Shown: positions 62,695-64,000 of the stretch, piece by piece
Position numbering within the stretch: position 1 is the stretch's first letter
Layout: every line of letters starts with the position of its first letter
Source: Lasioglossum baleicum
Taxonomy: Eukaryota; Arthropoda; Insecta; Hymenoptera; Halictidae
Assembly (NCBI RefSeq): GCF_051020765.1
Contig: NC_134929.1
Coordinates: 20,846,135 to 20,910,134 of the forward strand
DNA: 64,000 nt
Direction: 5' to 3'
Program-made: the position numbers and the translations under genes
Notes under the pieces: model-generated
Seen by the model: the letters and a program-made list of their open reading frames with translations, nothing else
Databases searched by the model: none
Told to the model about the DNA's origin: nothing

Positions 62695-64000
62695 CTACAT
62701 GCAAGTACTTTTTTTCGATACATATATAATTCGCCAATGGTCTTTTTCTTTAACGTATCTTATGCCGTCTAAATCTTTCACAGACCTTATGGTAGGTTTA
62801 TTCACCGCTATATTTGCTCTTTTCGAATCGTCTTTGTTCACCTCGCTCGCTCTTTTTCGCGTTGTTCTCTGTGCAGAAACCAAAGATTTTACATTTGAAT
62901 TTTTAGCGACGTTCTCGGATAACATTTCTTGTCCTTTCGCTTCTAACCTAGTCGCATACGAACAAAGATCATCGTGTCTTTGGAATTCTGTAGACGATGC
63001 ACTGATTCGCTTATATTCCGAATATGTGAAATTCTCGACTGCATTATCTTTGTGTACAGGAAATTCAAACGGGTCTTTTACAATGGTCTTCTTGGTGCGC
63101 CAGTCTTCTTTTTTAGTTGCCTTGCCTATTAACAAAATGAATCTTTTACTTTCAAAGAAATTTTAATCACATTAACTTATTAACGCTTTGTACTCGATGC
63201 TACTTTAACTCCTAAGGAGTTCATTGTATACCTTTATCACTCTTATTTGAGTCCTTGTTCTTTGAACGGAAAAACCTAAAAACCTTTCGTTGTTCCGCAG
63301 GTGGACCAATAGACTCCCTCATTTCCTCTGGATGTTCCCCGACATACACATCCAAGAGCATATCAGCTGCTGTTGTATGAATTTTTAAATCGACTATCGA
63401 TCGCTTAGATTTATCAATATTGATTTCAGGTTTCTTTTTTCGGCTATGTGCCACACCTGGGCCGGTCCTGACTGGGTCACTTCTTCCTGAAATTTGATTA
63501 AAATTAGCCCCAAGTTAGTCCGCAGTCTAATCATCACGTCTTTGTCAGTTCAAAGTTAAAAACAGTTTAATTACTGGGCAATAATTCCTCCTCTTCGTCG
63601 CTGCTATCAAACACGGTCCTTAGATGTTTAAGGTCCTTCACAGGGATTTTCTCACCGTCCCCTTTTACCCTGATTGGACTCAAGGCATATTTATGACGCT
63701 GGCGAACAGGCGAACCAAACTTATATTCGTGAATGATATGATCTTCTCGAACCAATTCTGGGGACGCGGCATCTTCGAACAGATTTTCCTTTTCGTTATC
63801 TGTCAGTTGTTCTTCTGTAATCAGCCAATCGCTGTCGCTGCTTACGTGCTTTTCAGGCTTGTTCTTAGCTTTCGCCGGTTTCTTCTCTTTTTTAGCTTTC
63901 GCCGGTTTCTTCTCTTTTTTAGCTTTCGCCGGTTTCTTCTCTTTTTTAGCTCCCGCCAATTTCTGCTTCTTCTTAGCTTCTGCTGTTCGTGGCAGGAGCC
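62695..64000 (-). CDS. Lysine-rich protein of unknown function, three exons, 5' end outside the window
   Basis: Exons: 64000-63575 (partial at the 5' end), 63486-63232 and 63125-62695 (TAG at 62695-62697), with introns of 88 and 106 bp. Junctions join in phase: CCC A|GA AGA gives Pro-Arg-Arg and AAA G|GC gives Lys-Gly. The visible part is about 369 residues. It begins with a strongly basic segment containing three 9-residue repeats (KAKKEKKPA), then an acidic serine patch (SSDSDW), KYALSPIRVKG, an acidic DSSDEEEELLP stretch, a middle domain (DLKIHTTAADMLLDVYVGEHPEEMRES) and a C terminus ending KDLDGIRYVKEKDHWRIIYV. The basic and acidic composition suggests a nuclear or nucleolar protein, but that is inference; I recognise no named family. 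The open frame continues to the window edge with no ATG visible, so the true start, and possibly more exons, lie beyond 64000. An acceptor-like AG near 63983 is possible. Confidence 0.75.
63508..63535. mobile_element. MITE terminus inside the 88-bp intron of the lysine-rich gene
   Basis: AGTCCGCAGTCTAATCATCA matches the inverted terminus of the TAGACTGCGG family. It makes up about a quarter of intron 1 (63487-63574). Confidence 0.55.
63873..63955 (-). repeat. 27-bp coding minisatellite in the lysine-rich gene
   Basis: Three near-identical 27-bp units (core GCCGGTTTCTTCTC on the plus strand) encode tandem KAKKEKKPA-type repeats. The third unit changes TTCGCC to CCCGCC. The unit length is a multiple of three, so copy-number changes would keep the frame. 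It resembles histone H1-type basic tails in composition only. Confidence 0.85.

Noticed and set aside
62699..63166. 155-codon plus-strand frame
   Set aside because: It is the antisense shadow of exon 3 of the lysine-rich gene, whose splice phases are consistent.
63957..63959. TTG as the start codon of the lysine-rich protein
   Set aside because: TTG initiation is not expected for a nuclear insect gene, and the frame stays open to the window edge.
1..64000. tRNA and rRNA genes
   Set aside because: No GGTTCRANYCC-type B box with a matching A box and acceptor stem was found by eye; a covariance search would be decisive.

Overview
This window looks like insect nuclear DNA, most likely from a hymenopteran (bee-like). 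Evidence seen directly: AT-rich sequence with many CpGs, short GT-AG introns, an insect-type diuretic hormone receptor exon, a Spinster transporter, a jockey-like LINE remnant and many TA-flanked palindromic DNA-transposon relics. There are no bacterial operons, rRNA, CRISPR arrays or recognisable tRNAs. The taxonomic placement is inference.

Only three protein-coding loci can be supported, all on the minus strand. (1) 29646-29952 is the first coding exon of a class B (secretin-type) GPCR whose cysteine/tryptophan pattern matches the CRF-like diuretic hormone 44 receptor; its other exons were not found and probably lie at lower coordinates beyond the window or in unrecognised short exons. (2) 57576-60692 is an almost completely resolved Spinster-type major facilitator transporter; eight coding exons join in frame and a ninth, tiny last exon is proposed. 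(3) 62695-64000 is a lysine-rich protein of unknown function, three exons, running off the right edge at its 5' end.

The remaining roughly 90 percent is intergenic or intronic and rich in repeats. 0-8 kb: shuffled duplications, three hairpin modules with paired stem changes, and a T-rich repeat of about 71 bp period. 13.0-14.0 kb: a 969-bp element with CACAGTG ends and a CGACG target duplication, which is the signature of Transib, the transposon group related to RAG1. 19.5-26.9 kb: palindromic MITEs. 28.7-29.6 kb: a 129-bp-period tandem array that reaches the splice donor of the receptor exon. 30.2-34.2 kb: old, strongly diverged tandem duplications. 35.0-36.7 kb: a broken LINE with a TAA-type tail into which a MITE has inserted. 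41.2-43.1 kb: another degenerate tandem block and a MITE. 46.1-47.9 kb: a 1.35-kb Tc1-like non-autonomous element bracketed by inverted copies of a coding-like block. 61.2-62.6 kb: interleaved inverted repeats, a CpG-rich element and a perfect hairpin between Spinster and the lysine-rich gene.

The three genes have no evident shared pathway: one is a neuropeptide receptor of the plasma membrane, one a lysosomal lipid transporter, and one an unassigned basic protein. I did not find a clearly new multi-gene system. The best candidates for new biology are the Transib-like element, the hairpin family at 4.7-5.2 kb, the receptor-intron array, and the unnamed lysine-rich gene.
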